From positions 1-64,000 of the forward strand of contig CAJUKF010000007.1 in the NCBI GenBank assembly GCA_910587355.1: a stretch of 64,000 bases of DNA, read 5' to 3'. The stretch comes from an uncultured Muribaculaceae bacterium (GTDB lineage Bacteria > Bacteroidota > Bacteroidia > Bacteroidales > Muribaculaceae). Positions 17,996 to 27,098 of this stretch are shown piece after piece; within the stretch, counting starts at the first letter, position 1; each line of letters opens with the position of its first letter. Under the pieces are notes generated by a model. That model made no database searches and was not told the DNA's origin. It saw only the letters and a program-made list of their open reading frames with translations. Made by a program: the position numbers and the translations under genes.

Positions 17996-19288
17996 TTATT
18001 TGAATTCGTCGAAAATCAGCTTCATCTTTGCGGCTATACGGTCGTTGCATAGGTTGCCGATAGAGCCTTCGTGGGTATGATGCACCTCCCTTGTGGGCTT
18101 ATATTCGCCGTGCTGCACCTGCATACCTATGGTCTTGTAAGCGTCGCGGTAGGGCATACCGGCGAGAGCGAGCCGGTTGACATCCTCCACTGTGAAGAGA
18201 TAGTCGTATTTGGGGTCGCTGATAATGTCGCGGTTCACGCGGATATGCTGAAGCATGAAGTCGCACATCTCCAGACAACGTATGATTTCGGTTGTGGCCG
18301 GGAATGTGATATCTTTGAGCAGCTGTAAGTCGCGGTTGTAACCCAGGGGAAGGTTTGCTGTGAGCAGGGCGATTTCGTTGGGTACGGCCTGAAGACGGTT
18401 GCATTTGCCGCGCATGATTTCGAATACGTCGGGATTCTTCTTGTGCGGCATGATTGAGGAGCCTGTTGTGAATTCATCGGGGAACGAAACGAAACCGAAA
18501 TTCTGGCACATCCACATGCATACATCCATGGCGAAACGGCCGAGGGTTGATGCGATAGAGGCTATCGCCATTGCTGCTGCACGTTCGGTTTTTCCACGGC
18601 TCATCTGAGCGGCGACAACGTTGTAGTGTAAGTCGGCGAACCCAAGCAGTTCGGTTGTCATGGTACGGTTGAGCGGAAACGATGAGCCGTAGCCGGCAGC
18701 CGAACCAAGCGGATTCTGGTCGGCGATGCGGTATGCGGCGAGCAGCATCTGCATGTCGTCTGTGAGGGCTTCGGCATAAGCGCCGAACCACAGGCCGAAC
18801 GATGAAGGCATGGCTACCTGAAGGTGTGTGTAGCCGGGCATAAGCACATCTTTATACTCCTCGCTGAGCGACTGCAGTCTTTCGAAGAGATTTACTGTGG
18901 CGTTTGCGATTTTGCGGAGTTCGTCGCGCATGAAGAGCTTGAGGTCGACAAGCACCTGGTCGTTGCGCGAGCGCCCCGAGTGAATTTTCTTGCCTATGTC
19001 GCCATATCGTTCGGTGAGGATGAATTCTACCTGAGAATGCACATCTTCCACACCCGGCTTTATGGTGAATTCGCCGCGTTCAATTTCTTCGCGGATTTCT
19101 TCAAGACCCTTGAGAAGTACTTCGAGTTCGTCTTTTGTAAGGAGACCTATTGACTCAAGCATGCGTATATGCGCCATTGAGCCTTCCACGTCGTAGCGTG
19201 CCAGTCGAAGGTCAAGTTCACGGTCTTGTCCCACGGTGAATTCCTCTATCATTTTGTCGGGCTCGTAGCCCTTGTCCCATAGATTCAT
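17996..19288 (-). CDS. argH: Argininosuccinate lyase ArgH
   Basis: Splits argininosuccinate into arginine and fumarate, the last step of the pathway. It carries the fumarase/aspartase superfamily signature GSSIMPHKKNPD (about 281-292) with the catalytic serine loop, and SGRSRNDQV near residue 106. At 430 residues it is slightly shorter than E. coli ArgH (457) but complete. It is the distal gene of the arginine operon: its start overlaps the argE' stop by 4 bases, which suggests translational coupling. Confidence 0.96.
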   Translation of the reverse strand: MNLWDKGYEPDKMIEEFTVGQDRELDLRLARYDVEGSMAHIRMLESIGLLTKDELEVLLKGLEEIREEIERGEFTIKPGVEDVHSQVEFILTERYGDIGKKIHSGRSRNDQVLVDLKLFMRDELRKIANATVNLFERLQSLSEEYKDVLMPGYTHLQVAMPSSFGLWFGAYAEALTDDMQMLLAAYRIADQNPLGSAAGYGSSFPLNRTMTTELLGFADLHYNVVAAQMSRGKTERAAAMAIASIASTLGRFAMDVCMWMCQNFGFVSFPDEFTTGSSIMPHKKNPDVFEIMRGKCNRLQAVPNEIALLTANLPLGYNRDLQLLKDITFPATTEIIRCLEMCDFMLQHIRVNRDIISDPKYDYLFTVEDVNRLALAGMPYRDAYKTIGMQVQHGEYKPTREVHHTHEGSIGNLCNDRIAAKMKLIFDEFK

Positions 19289-20379
19289 TGTCTTTTAAGT
19301 TCTTTAGCGAGATTGTCGAGCAGTCGCATGTAGGTGTCAATGCCCTGTTCAATCTCTGTTAAATATATGAATTCGTCGGCCGTGTGAGAGCGCGATGATT
19401 CTCCGGGGCCGATTTTAAGCGAGGGTATGCCGTGCATCAGCGACATGTCGGAGGTTGTAGGCGATACGAAAGGTGTCTTACCCATGGCTACTGCGGCACG
19501 AACGAGCGGATGCGTCTCAGATATGACAGACGCATGGACGCGTGTGCTGCGTGGCTTCACTGTTGTGTGTTCACTTACGGCGTTCTGAAGCATCACGGCG
19601 GTTTCCTCGTTGCTGTAGGCGTCGGTGGTGCGGATGTCGGCCACCCAGCGGCATTCGTCAGGCACAACATTGTGCTGCCTGCCGGCTTCTATCTGTGTCA
19701 CCGATATTTTTATGGGCCCGAGAACCGATGATACTTTCTCGAATCGGCATGAGCGCAGAGCCGCGATATCGTCAATGGCACGGTATATGGCATTGATGCC
19801 TTCGTTGCGTGCGGCATGACCTGTCACACCAGTGGTGACGCAGTCGAGTACAAGCAGTCCGCGCTCGGCAATGGCCGGCTGAAGCGATGTCGGTTCGCCT
19901 ACAATGGCCATGTCGATGCGTGTGAGACCTTCGTTTTCAAGAAACTTCAGCAGATGCCGTATTCCGCCTTCTCCGCCTACTTCTTCCTCTGCCGAAACGG
20001 CGAGGAAAGGGCTGTAAGGCAAATCCTTGTCCTTGATGCTGAGAAACGCTGCAATCAGTGACACAAGCGGGGCTCCGGCATCGTTGCTGCCCAGTCCGTA
20101 AAGCTTTCCGTCGCGCTCAAAAGGCGTGAACGGGTCAAACGAATAGCTCGCAGCCGGTTTTACGGTGTCGATGTGGCTGTTGAGCATTACAACGGGTTTG
20201 GCGAGGTCGAAATACTCGGGAAAGACAACAATATTGTTGCCTGCGCGCTGTGCCTTGCACGCGCCGCAGCGGCTGTTGATGAAATTCTCAACGATGTCGG
20301 CTGCGCGGCTTTCGTCGCGCGAAAGCGACGGCGTTGCAATCAGGCTCTTGAGCAGTTCGACGGCGTCTTTGTCAGTCAT
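19285..20379 (-). CDS. argE: M20 family N-acyl-citrulline/ornithine deacylase (ArgE-like)
   Basis: Zinc metallopeptidase of the M20 family. Metal and catalytic residues are visible in NSHIDTVKP (His-x-Asp), GSNDAGAP and SAEEEVGGEGG (tandem Glu). The 364-residue length fits ArgE/DapE enzymes. In Bacteroidota the transcarbamylase acts on acylated ornithine, so this enzyme should remove the acyl group from N-acylcitrulline rather than from ornithine; that reading comes from pathway context. It overlaps argB by 8 bases at its start and argH by 4 at its end. Confidence 0.88.
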   Translation of the reverse strand: MTDKDAVELLKSLIATPSLSRDESRAADIVENFINSRCGACKAQRAGNNIVVFPEYFDLAKPVVMLNSHIDTVKPAASYSFDPFTPFERDGKLYGLGSNDAGAPLVSLIAAFLSIKDKDLPYSPFLAVSAEEEVGGEGGIRHLLKFLENEGLTRIDMAIVGEPTSLQPAIAERGLLVLDCVTTGVTGHAARNEGINAIYRAIDDIAALRSCRFEKVSSVLGPIKISVTQIEAGRQHNVVPDECRWVADIRTTDAYSNEETAVMLQNAVSEHTTVKPRSTRVHASVISETHPLVRAAVAMGKTPFVSPTTSDMSLMHGIPSLKIGPGESSRSHTADEFIYLTEIEQGIDTYMRLLDNLAKELKRQ

Positions 20380-21145
20380 CGCAGATTACGGTACCGGAAG
20401 GGGTGAGTATATTGTCGCTTTTGCGTATGGTCACGCTTGTGACGCCGGCGTCGAGCGCACGCAGGGCATTTTCCACTTTCGGAATCATGCCTCCGCTGAC
20501 AGTGCCGTCGGCACGTAGTGCGTCGAACGTCTCATGAGAAATACGCGGCACCACCGAGGAGGGGTCATCAATGTCGCGGAGCACGCCGTCCTTTTCGAAG
20601 CAGTATATGAGTACTGTGGGAGCCACACGGGCGAGACCCATGGCAACGGCTGCCGCCACGCTGTCGGCGTTGCAGTTGAGCAGATTTCCGCTTCCGTCGT
20701 GAGTTATTGCACAGAATACGGGCGTTAGTCCTGCATCGATGAATGTCAGTATTTTCACCGCATCGACCCCTTCGGTTGTAATGTCACCCACGAATCCGTA
20801 GTCGACCGGCTCGGCAGGGCGCTTGGTGGCGCGTATGCAGCCTGCATCTGCGCCGCTGAAGCCTATTGCATCGCAGTCGCGGGCCTGAAGAGCGGCCGTA
20901 ATGCGTTTGTTGATAAGACCGGCGTAGACCATCGTCACTACTTTAAGGGTGTCGGCATCGGTCACGCGACGTCCGTCAATCATCGTGGTAGGTATGTCCA
21001 GCTGCTTGCACAGACGTGTCGCCTCCTTGCCGCCGCCGTGTATGAGCACTTTGGGACCGGGAATGCGTGCGAATTCGTCGAGAAAAGCGGCGAGAGCTTC
21101 GGGATTGTCAACAACGTTGCCGCCTATTTTATAGACTTTTACCAT
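20372..21145 (-). CDS. argB: N-acylglutamate kinase ArgB
   Basis: Phosphorylates N-acetyl- or N-succinyl-glutamate. Amino acid kinase fold, 257 residues: the nucleotide loop LIHGGGKEATRLC (about 34-46), the binding segment IDGRRVTDADTLKVV, and GSGNLLNCNADSVAAAVA with the conserved Asn-Ala-Asp triad. The short form lacks the N-terminal helix linked to arginine feedback in hexameric enzymes, so direct arginine inhibition is less likely. It starts 2 bases after the argF' stop. Confidence 0.94.
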   Translation of the reverse strand: MVKVYKIGGNVVDNPEALAAFLDEFARIPGPKVLIHGGGKEATRLCKQLDIPTTMIDGRRVTDADTLKVVTMVYAGLINKRITAALQARDCDAIGFSGADAGCIRATKRPAEPVDYGFVGDITTEGVDAVKILTFIDAGLTPVFCAITHDGSGNLLNCNADSVAAAVAMGLARVAPTVLIYCFEKDGVLRDIDDPSSVVPRISHETFDALRADGTVSGGMIPKVENALRALDAGVTSVTIRKSDNILTPSGTVICDD

Positions 21146-21147
21146 TG

Positions 21148-22101
21148 TCAGAGCGATTCGAGAATGCGTTTGAGTACCACTGTTGCCGAAATCTCGCGGT
21201 TGGCGGCTTCGGGGATTACAATGCTCTGAGGCGATTCAATCACGTCGTCGGTCACAATCATATTGCGGCGAACCGGCAGGCAGTGCATGAAATATGCGTT
21301 GTCGGTGAGCGCCATTTTTGCGCTGTCAATTGTCCAGTCGCGGTCGGTGGAGAGCACTTTGCCGTAGTTGGGGTCGGCGTATGCGCTCCAGTTTTTGCCG
21401 TAAATGAAGTCGGCGCCTTCGAAAGCTTTGCGCTGGTCGTATTCCACACGGGCGTTACCGACGAATCCGGGGGCAAGCTCATATCCGTGAGGATGAGTGA
21501 TGACGAAGTCGTAGTCGGTGGCATTCATCCATTCTGCAAATGAGTTGGGCACGGCCTGAGGCAGCGCTTTGGGGTGGGGTGCCCACGACAGCACGACCTT
21601 CGGGCGGTCTTTTTTCTTGTATTCCTCGATTGTGATGAGGTCGGCGAAACTCTGCAGAGGGTGACGTGTGGCGGCCTCCATGCTGAATACCGGGCGCCCC
21701 GAGTAACGGATGAACTGGTTGATAATCCGCTCCTCGTAGTCTTCGGCCTTGTCCTTGAGACCGGCGAAAGAACGTACTCCGATTACATCGCAGTAGCATC
21801 CCATTACCGGAATCGCCTCAAGCAGATGCTCCGACTTGTCGCCGTCCATGACTACGCCGCGTTCGGTCTCGAGTTTCCATGCGCCCTGATTGACATCGAG
21901 CACTATCACGTTCATGCCGAGATTCATGGCGGCTTTCTGTGTGCTCAGGCGCGTGCGAAGGCTCGAATTGAAGAAAATCATCATCAGGGTCTTGTTGCGC
22001 CCCAGATTATTATATGCGAAACGGTCGGCTTTTATTGCCAATGCTTCGGCTACGGCGCCGCGAAGGTCGCCTATGTCGTGTACGTCGGTGAATTTTTTCA
22101 T
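21148..22101 (-). CDS. argF': N-acylornithine carbamoyltransferase, probably N-succinylornithine-specific
   Basis: A 317-residue transcarbamylase. The carbamoyl-phosphate loop is NSSLRTRLS (about 45-53) instead of the STRTR of ordinary OTCase. Trp75 in NQGAW and the segment DGDKSEHLLEA are typical of the Bacteroides N-succinylornithine transcarbamylase group. In that group the residue equivalent to 90 (Pro in B. fragilis, Glu92 in the Xanthomonas acetylornithine enzyme) sets acyl specificity, and Ser at that site also supports succinyl use. Here it is Ser90. HCLPVRR near the C-terminus is the conserved HCLP motif. It overlaps argD by 4 bases. Specificity is predicted, not proven. Confidence 0.9.
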   Translation of the reverse strand: MKKFTDVHDIGDLRGAVAEALAIKADRFAYNNLGRNKTLMMIFFNSSLRTRLSTQKAAMNLGMNVIVLDVNQGAWKLETERGVVMDGDKSEHLLEAIPVMGCYCDVIGVRSFAGLKDKAEDYEERIINQFIRYSGRPVFSMEAATRHPLQSFADLITIEEYKKKDRPKVVLSWAPHPKALPQAVPNSFAEWMNATDYDFVITHPHGYELAPGFVGNARVEYDQRKAFEGADFIYGKNWSAYADPNYGKVLSTDRDWTIDSAKMALTDNAYFMHCLPVRRNMIVTDDVIESPQSIVIPEAANREISATVVLKRILESL

Positions 22102-23228
22102 TGTTCGGAGAGTGCTTTACGGAATTCGTTGAGAAAAATATCGGCTTCGCGACGGGTTATTGTGAGCGGCGGCAGGAGGCGTACGGTGTGTTCGCCGGCG
22201 CCGCCTGTGAATATATGGTGCTCGAAGAGCAGGCGTTTGCGAAGCTCCGATGCCGAGCCCTCGATTTCGATGCCGAGCATCAGGCCGCGGCCGCGAACTT
22301 CCTTGAGACCGGGAATTGTTTTGAGCTGTTCAAGCAGATATGCGCCGACTTCTGCGGCGTTCTCTACGAGTTTCTCCTCCTTCATCACCTCGAGAACTGC
22401 AATTGCTGCGGCGCATGCAAGGTGATTGCCGCCGAATGTGGTGCCGAGCATACCTTTGACCGGTTTGACAGAGGGTGCAATCAGGACGCCCGACATGGGG
22501 AAGCCGTTGGCTATGCCCTTTGCCATGGTGACGATGTCGGCGCGTATGCCGGCGTACTGGTGGGCGAAGAAGCGGCCCGTGCGGCCATAGCCGCTCTGTA
22601 TTTCATCAAGGATGAGAAGTGTGCCGGTGGCTGTTGTCGCCTCACGGAGTTCGGCGAGGAAGTTGTCGTCGACCATGCGTATGCCTGCCACACCCTGAAT
22701 TCCTTCGACAATCACGGCAGCGTATTCGCCCGAAGCGAGCTCGCGGCGAACAGCTTCAATGTCGTTAAGCGGCACAAAGACTATGTTGTCCGTGCGGTTG
22801 AGCGGTGCCTGAATTTTGGGATTGTCGGTAGCGGCTACGGCAGCCGATGTACGGCCATGGAATGCACGGTCGAAGGCGAGGATTTTCTTGCGTCCTGTGA
22901 CGAAAGAGGCCAGTTTCATGGCGTTCTCGTTGGCTTCAGCACCAGAGTTTGCGAGGAAAAGCTGATAATCGTCGTAGCCCGAAGCTTCGCCCAGCAAATC
23001 GGCGAGACGCTGCTGCAGCGAGTTTTTCACCGAGTTGCTGTAGAAAGGCAGAGCGGCTGTCTGACGGCATACGGCTTCTACATAGTGCGGATGTGTGTGG
23101 CCGATTGAAATGACGGCATGACCTCCGTAGAGGTCGAGGTACTCCGTTCCGTCGGCTGTGTATACATAGTTGCCGTGACCGCGCACGGGCTCTATATCAT
23201 ATAATGAATATACGTCGAATAGCTGCAT
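22098..23228 (-). CDS. argD: Acylornithine aminotransferase ArgD
   Basis: PLP class III aminotransferase that makes N-acylornithine from the semialdehyde with glutamate as donor. The co-factor Asp lies in LILDEIQSGYGRTG and the PLP lysine in TMAKGIANGFPMSG. The start is set at MQLFDVYSLYDIEPV (ATG at 23228), 13 bases after the argC stop, which matches the family N-terminus. An ATG at 23285 would add 19 low-complexity residues and overlap argC by 44 bases. 376 residues, normal length. Confidence 0.94.
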   Translation of the reverse strand: MQLFDVYSLYDIEPVRGHGNYVYTADGTEYLDLYGGHAVISIGHTHPHYVEAVCRQTAALPFYSNSVKNSLQQRLADLLGEASGYDDYQLFLANSGAEANENAMKLASFVTGRKKILAFDRAFHGRTSAAVAATDNPKIQAPLNRTDNIVFVPLNDIEAVRRELASGEYAAVIVEGIQGVAGIRMVDDNFLAELREATTATGTLLILDEIQSGYGRTGRFFAHQYAGIRADIVTMAKGIANGFPMSGVLIAPSVKPVKGMLGTTFGGNHLACAAAIAVLEVMKEEKLVENAAEVGAYLLEQLKTIPGLKEVRGRGLMLGIEIEGSASELRKRLLFEHHIFTGGAGEHTVRLLPPLTITRREADIFLNEFRKALSEQ

Positions 23229-23241
23229 GGTTGTAGTGGGA

Positions 23242-24207
23242 TTAGAATGCCGAGGGCTTGAGTGCGAGGCCGGTACGCTCGTCAAGGCCGAACATGAGGT
23301 TCATATTCTGCACTGCCTGACCGGAAGCGCCCTTGAGGAGATTGTCGATTACGCTGACGACAAGCAGCTTATCGCCCTGTTTTACGAGCTGTATGAGCGC
23401 TTTGTTGGTATTGACGACTTGCTTGAGGTCTACTGCGCCCGGATGCACGAAAGTGAAGGCTGCGCCGGCATAGAAGTCGTTGTAAAGCGCACGCACTTCG
23501 TCCTCGCTCATGCCCGGAAGTTTTACGGTTGCTGTCACGAAGATTCCTCGGGGGAAATCGCCTCGCACGGGTATGAAACTCAGTTCGGCATCGCATGCCG
23601 GCTCGAGAGCGGCCAGCGTCATGCCTATTTCTTTGAGATGCTGGTGCGTGAAAGGCTTGTAGACCGACAGATTATCGTTTCTCCAGCTGAAATGTGTTGT
23701 CGCACCGGGCTTTACGCCGGCACCTGTGGAGCCGGTGATGCCGGTTATGGCCACGTCGCCGTGTAATTGTCCGGCGGCAGCGAGTGGAATGAGCGCAAGC
23801 TGGATTGCCGTGGCGAAACATCCTGGATTTGCCAGTTTTGAAGCGGTGCGTATGCGTTCGCGGTTTACTTCGGGGAGGCCGTAGACATATCCGCATGATT
23901 CATCGCGGAAATCCTGAGCCAAATCAATCACTTTCACACCGTGAGGAAGTTTGTTCTCACTCCAGAATTCGGTGCTTTTGCCGTGACCGGAGCAAAGAAA
24001 CACTACATCCACTTCGTCAAGCGGATGACTGTCGCTGAAACGGAGATTGGTCTCGCCGAAAAGACCACCGTGCACATCGGTGACGGGGTTCCCGGCATTG
24101 CTTGTGGAGTGAATCCACGAAATTTCGGTCTGCGGATGATTAATGAGCAGACGTATGAGTTCGCCGGCTGTGTAGCCGGCGCCTCCTATGATGCCGGCAC
24201 GAATCAT
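23242..24207 (-). CDS. argC: N-acyl-gamma-glutamyl-phosphate reductase ArgC
   Basis: NADPH-dependent reduction of the acylglutamyl phosphate to the semialdehyde. The N-terminal Rossmann motif is GIIGGAGYTAGELIRLL, and the catalytic cysteine is in LANPGCFATAIQL. At 321 residues it is the compact form. It overlaps the argG stop by 4 bases and is followed by argD. Confidence 0.95.
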   Translation of the reverse strand: MIRAGIIGGAGYTAGELIRLLINHPQTEISWIHSTSNAGNPVTDVHGGLFGETNLRFSDSHPLDEVDVVFLCSGHGKSTEFWSENKLPHGVKVIDLAQDFRDESCGYVYGLPEVNRERIRTASKLANPGCFATAIQLALIPLAAAGQLHGDVAITGITGSTGAGVKPGATTHFSWRNDNLSVYKPFTHQHLKEIGMTLAALEPACDAELSFIPVRGDFPRGIFVTATVKLPGMSEDEVRALYNDFYAGAAFTFVHPGAVDLKQVVNTNKALIQLVKQGDKLLVVSVIDNLLKGASGQAVQNMNLMFGLDERTGLALKPSAF

Positions 24208-25412
24208 TTGCCGTTGCGTTTCTGCACGTTATAGTAGATTTTCATCTGGTTGCCGAGAATCTTGGTGAATCCCTTGATGTCGTCGGCGCTCCAGGCACGG
24301 TTCACTTCGCCGTATTCGCCGAAGTCGGTCTTCATGAGGTCGAAGGGCGAGTCGACGCCTACGAGCGTGTAGCTCAGCGGACGGAGTGTGATTTCAACTG
24401 TGCCGGTCACATTCTGCTGGCTGCTTGCCAGGAACTGCTCCATGTCGCGCATCACGGGTTCGAGATACTGCGATTCGTGGAGGAACATGCCGTACCATGT
24501 GCCAATCTGGTCTTTCCAGTACTGCTGCCACTTGGTGAGGGTGTGTTTCTCGAGCATCTTGTGGGCGGCGATAATAAGGATAGGACCGGCTGCCTCGAAG
24601 CCTACACGGCCTTTGATGCCGATGATTGTGTCTCCTATGTGCATGTCGCGGCCGATGCCGAATTTCGAGCCGGCTGCTTCGACTGCACGGATTGCATCGA
24701 CAGGATTAGCGTATTCAGTGCCGTTTACTGCCACGGGCTGCCCTTCCTTGAAAGTGATTTTGAGCGTCTCGGGCTCGTGTGCTGTCACCTGACTGGGATA
24801 TGCCTCTTCGGGGAGGGTCTGCTCACTGTGGAGTGTCTCTTTGCCGCCGATGCTGGTGCCCCAGAGGCCTTTGTTGATGGAGTATTCCATCTTCTTGTAG
24901 TCGGCCTCGATGCCATGGTTGCGGAGGTAGTCGATTTCATACTCGCGGGTGAGAGTCATGTCACGGGTGGGAGTGATGATTTCGATTTCGGGAGCGAGAA
25001 TCTGAAATGTGAGGTCGAACCGCACCTGGTCGTTGCCTGCGCCGGTCGAGCCGTGTGCCACGGCGTCCGCGCCTATGGACTTGGCATATTCTATGATAGC
25101 CATGGCCTGGAAAATGCGTTCTGAAGACACGGAAATGGGGTATGTGCCGTTACGGAGCACGTTGCCGGCAATCATGTAGCGGATAGAGCGGTCATAATAG
25201 TCCTTGGTTACATCGAGTGTAGCGTGTGATACGGCGCCGCAGTCTTTGGCGCGTTTTTCAATGCGGGCGAGGTCTTCGTCGGTGAAACCGCCGGTATTTG
25301 CTATTGCGGTGTGTACTTCGTAACCGAGGTCTTCGGAGAGGTATTTTGCTGCGAACGAGGTGTCGAGACCGCCGCTGAAGGCGAGCACGACTTTCTTTTT
25401 GTTATTATTCAT
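24204..25412 (-). CDS. argG: Argininosuccinate synthase ArgG
   Basis: ATP-dependent joining of citrulline and aspartate. The PP-motif is AFSGGLDTSFAAKYL near the N-terminus, followed by the conserved segments AHGSTGAGNDQVRFD and MEYSINKGLWGTSIGG. 402 residues, the usual length. It is second in the operon after the GNAT gene, with a 44-base gap, and its stop overlaps argC. Confidence 0.96.
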   Translation of the reverse strand: MNNNKKKVVLAFSGGLDTSFAAKYLSEDLGYEVHTAIANTGGFTDEDLARIEKRAKDCGAVSHATLDVTKDYYDRSIRYMIAGNVLRNGTYPISVSSERIFQAMAIIEYAKSIGADAVAHGSTGAGNDQVRFDLTFQILAPEIEIITPTRDMTLTREYEIDYLRNHGIEADYKKMEYSINKGLWGTSIGGKETLHSEQTLPEEAYPSQVTAHEPETLKITFKEGQPVAVNGTEYANPVDAIRAVEAAGSKFGIGRDMHIGDTIIGIKGRVGFEAAGPILIIAAHKMLEKHTLTKWQQYWKDQIGTWYGMFLHESQYLEPVMRDMEQFLASSQQNVTGTVEITLRPLSYTLVGVDSPFDLMKTDFGEYGEVNRAWSADDIKGFTKILGNQMKIYYNVQKRNGK

Positions 25413-25456
25413 TTGTGTCGTTTTTTGCTTGATAAATAATTCAGGAGGCGGGAGTG

Positions 25457-26077
25457 TTACTTCTTAAGGTGCAAGAGTTTGCTTACCTTGTTTTTGAGCC
25501 ACGTGGTGTAGGGTATAGTCCACGATTGTTTCTCGAGGGTAGCTTTAGGGTCGTAGAGCATGCCGTAACAGAGGCACATACGACGGTTGTTGCGGCAGAG
25601 AATGTCGTAGTTCTTGCATCCTTCGCAGCCTTTCCAGAATTCCTCGTCCTGGGTGAGTTCCGAGAATGTCACGGGCTTGTAACCCAGACGTGAATTAAGC
25701 TTCATCACAGGGAGGGATGTGGTGATAGAGAAAATTTTAGCAAAGGGAAATCGTCGTCGGGCCAGTTCGAAAGTCTTGTTTTTGATACGGCCCGCAAGCC
25801 CGAGCTTGCGGAATTCAGGGTCGACAATAAGACCCGATGTGGCCACGTAGTCGCCATGACTCCAGCTTTCGATATAGCTGAAACCAATGAGCCGGTCGCC
25901 GTACAGAGCCACAACAGCCTTGCCGCCTTTAATCTTGTCGATTATGTACTGGGGCGAGCGGCGGGCGATGCCTGTGCCGCGCTGAAGGGCTGACTCGTAG
26001 ATGAGTTTCACTATGAGGTCGGCATATTTTGTATGCTCCTCGTTAGCGAACATCACCGATACCTGGTCGTTGTTCAT
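25457..26077 (-). CDS. GNAT acyltransferase heading the arginine operon; probable N-acylglutamate synthase
   Basis: A 206-residue GNAT-fold protein (core about 1-150) with the CoA-binding segment VDPEFRKLGLAGRIKNKTF. The C-terminal part is cysteine-rich (CEGCKNYDILCRNNRRMCLCYG), perhaps metal-binding or structural. It is not related to classical ArgA/ArgJ, neither of which is present in this window. Its place as first gene of a complete arginine operon, together with reports as I recall them that the matching Bacteroides gene supplies acylglutamate (probably N-succinylglutamate), makes this the best candidate for the first step. Start at the ATG at 26077. Confidence 0.8.
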   Translation of the reverse strand: MNNDQVSVMFANEEHTKYADLIVKLIYESALQRGTGIARRSPQYIIDKIKGGKAVVALYGDRLIGFSYIESWSHGDYVATSGLIVDPEFRKLGLAGRIKNKTFELARRRFPFAKIFSITTSLPVMKLNSRLGYKPVTFSELTQDEEFWKGCEGCKNYDILCRNNRRMCLCYGMLYDPKATLEKQSWTIPYTTWLKNKVSKLLHLKK

Positions 26078-26196
26078 CTAACTTTAAATGATACTTAAAT
26101 AAAAAATGTGATTTTTGATTTATATGTGACAGGGATTTCCCTAAAAAACGATACCTTTGAAAGCATTCCTCCGGCGCCATGCCGTGAAATTGCCTG

Positions 26197-26204
26197 CAAA
26201 GGTA
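26197..26204 (-). promoter_or_regulatory. -7 element of the arginine operon
   Basis: TACCTTTG on the minus strand, 119 bases before the GNAT ATG. The implied leader is about 110 nt and contains a small hairpin (AGGGA-AA-TCCCT). No TTTG is found at the expected -33 spacing. No ARG-box palindrome was recognised. Confidence 0.5.
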
Positions 26205-26243
26205 GTAATTTTGTGGCAATTGCCGTTTTAAAATATGCAAAAA

Positions 26244-27056
26244 TTATTTTTTTGCCGGGGATGCCCCCTTGCCCGTGAAGAAGCAACGTACTTTGCCTAC
26301 CGGCAGATTCCCTTCCATGCGCAGCGGTATCCGGCTTTCGTCTGCGGCAATCCATGCCTCCATGTCATCGCTTGTCTTTGCACCGCCTTTGCTTGTAAAC
26401 GTAAAGGTGATGTGATAAGAAGGAATTCGGCGCCCATCGAGGTCAACATTCTCTGTGCCGTTGTAGGTAATCGAGAGCAGTTCCTTGCGTTTGCCCGAGA
26501 AGATGTCTATGCGCTGGGTCTGTCCGGGAATCCATTCATTGAAGGGGAGCGTACGCATGTAATAGAAAGAGGTGAGCATGTCAACTGCAGCACCATCCGA
26601 TTCCATCTCACGCACTTCATCGATTTTAGGCTTTCCTTTGGTTATTACCTTGCGAGTGCATTTGGCTGATACTTTGCCCGGAACGGAGTAGTCGTATGTT
26701 ACAACGTCGTGTTTGTGGTCTTTGCCTTCGTGGGCTATTTTCTCGTAGAACAGCGGAGTGAAGTCGGCATAGGTCATACGTCCGTTGAGAGTGTCGCGGA
26801 CTTTGAAAAATTTATCGGCCCATGGTTCCGACGATGCGGCGAGCTGGGCGTGGTAGTGTCTGGAGTCGTGTGTGAGAGCCAGACGGGCATGGCCGGCCTG
26901 TTTGTTAATCAGACCCCATTTGAACATCACCTTGTAATTGAGTGTCTCGGGCTCGAATTTATTTGTGACAGCGGCACCGGGATTTGCTGCCGTCGAAGAG
27001 CTGAGGCAAAGCAGAAGCAGCAATGCTGCAATGAGTCGGTAGTTTCTGAGATGCAT
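26244..27056 (-). CDS. DUF3108 domain exported protein
   Basis: A 270-residue protein with a signal peptide (about 1-25) followed by a beta-rich DUF3108 domain: LNYKVMFKWGLINKQAGHARL near the N-terminus and IPLRMEGNLPVGKVRCFF at the end. It is probably periplasmic or outer-membrane associated. The family is widespread in Bacteroidota and Proteobacteria without an assigned reaction. It starts 42 bases after the YhcH-family gene, so cotranscription with tdk and that gene is possible. Confidence 0.85.
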   Translation of the reverse strand: MHLRNYRLIAALLLLLCLSSSTAANPGAAVTNKFEPETLNYKVMFKWGLINKQAGHARLALTHDSRHYHAQLAASSEPWADKFFKVRDTLNGRMTYADFTPLFYEKIAHEGKDHKHDVVTYDYSVPGKVSAKCTRKVITKGKPKIDEVREMESDGAAVDMLTSFYYMRTLPFNEWIPGQTQRIDIFSGKRKELLSITYNGTENVDLDGRRIPSYHITFTFTSKGGAKTSDDMEAWIAADESRIPLRMEGNLPVGKVRCFFTGKGASPAKK

Positions 27057-27098
27057 AAAGTATCTTCATTGATGGTTATTTGGTCCCGGCAAATGGTG

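Noticed and set aside
22101..23108. A 335-codon open frame on the plus strand opposite argD
   Set aside because: Antisense to argD with all ArgD motifs in place; no independent coding signals.
26150..26157. TACCTTTG on the plus strand inside the arginine operon leader
   Set aside because: No plus-strand gene follows; the next plus-strand feature is more than 2 kb away. It may be chance or an antisense start, but nothing supports it.
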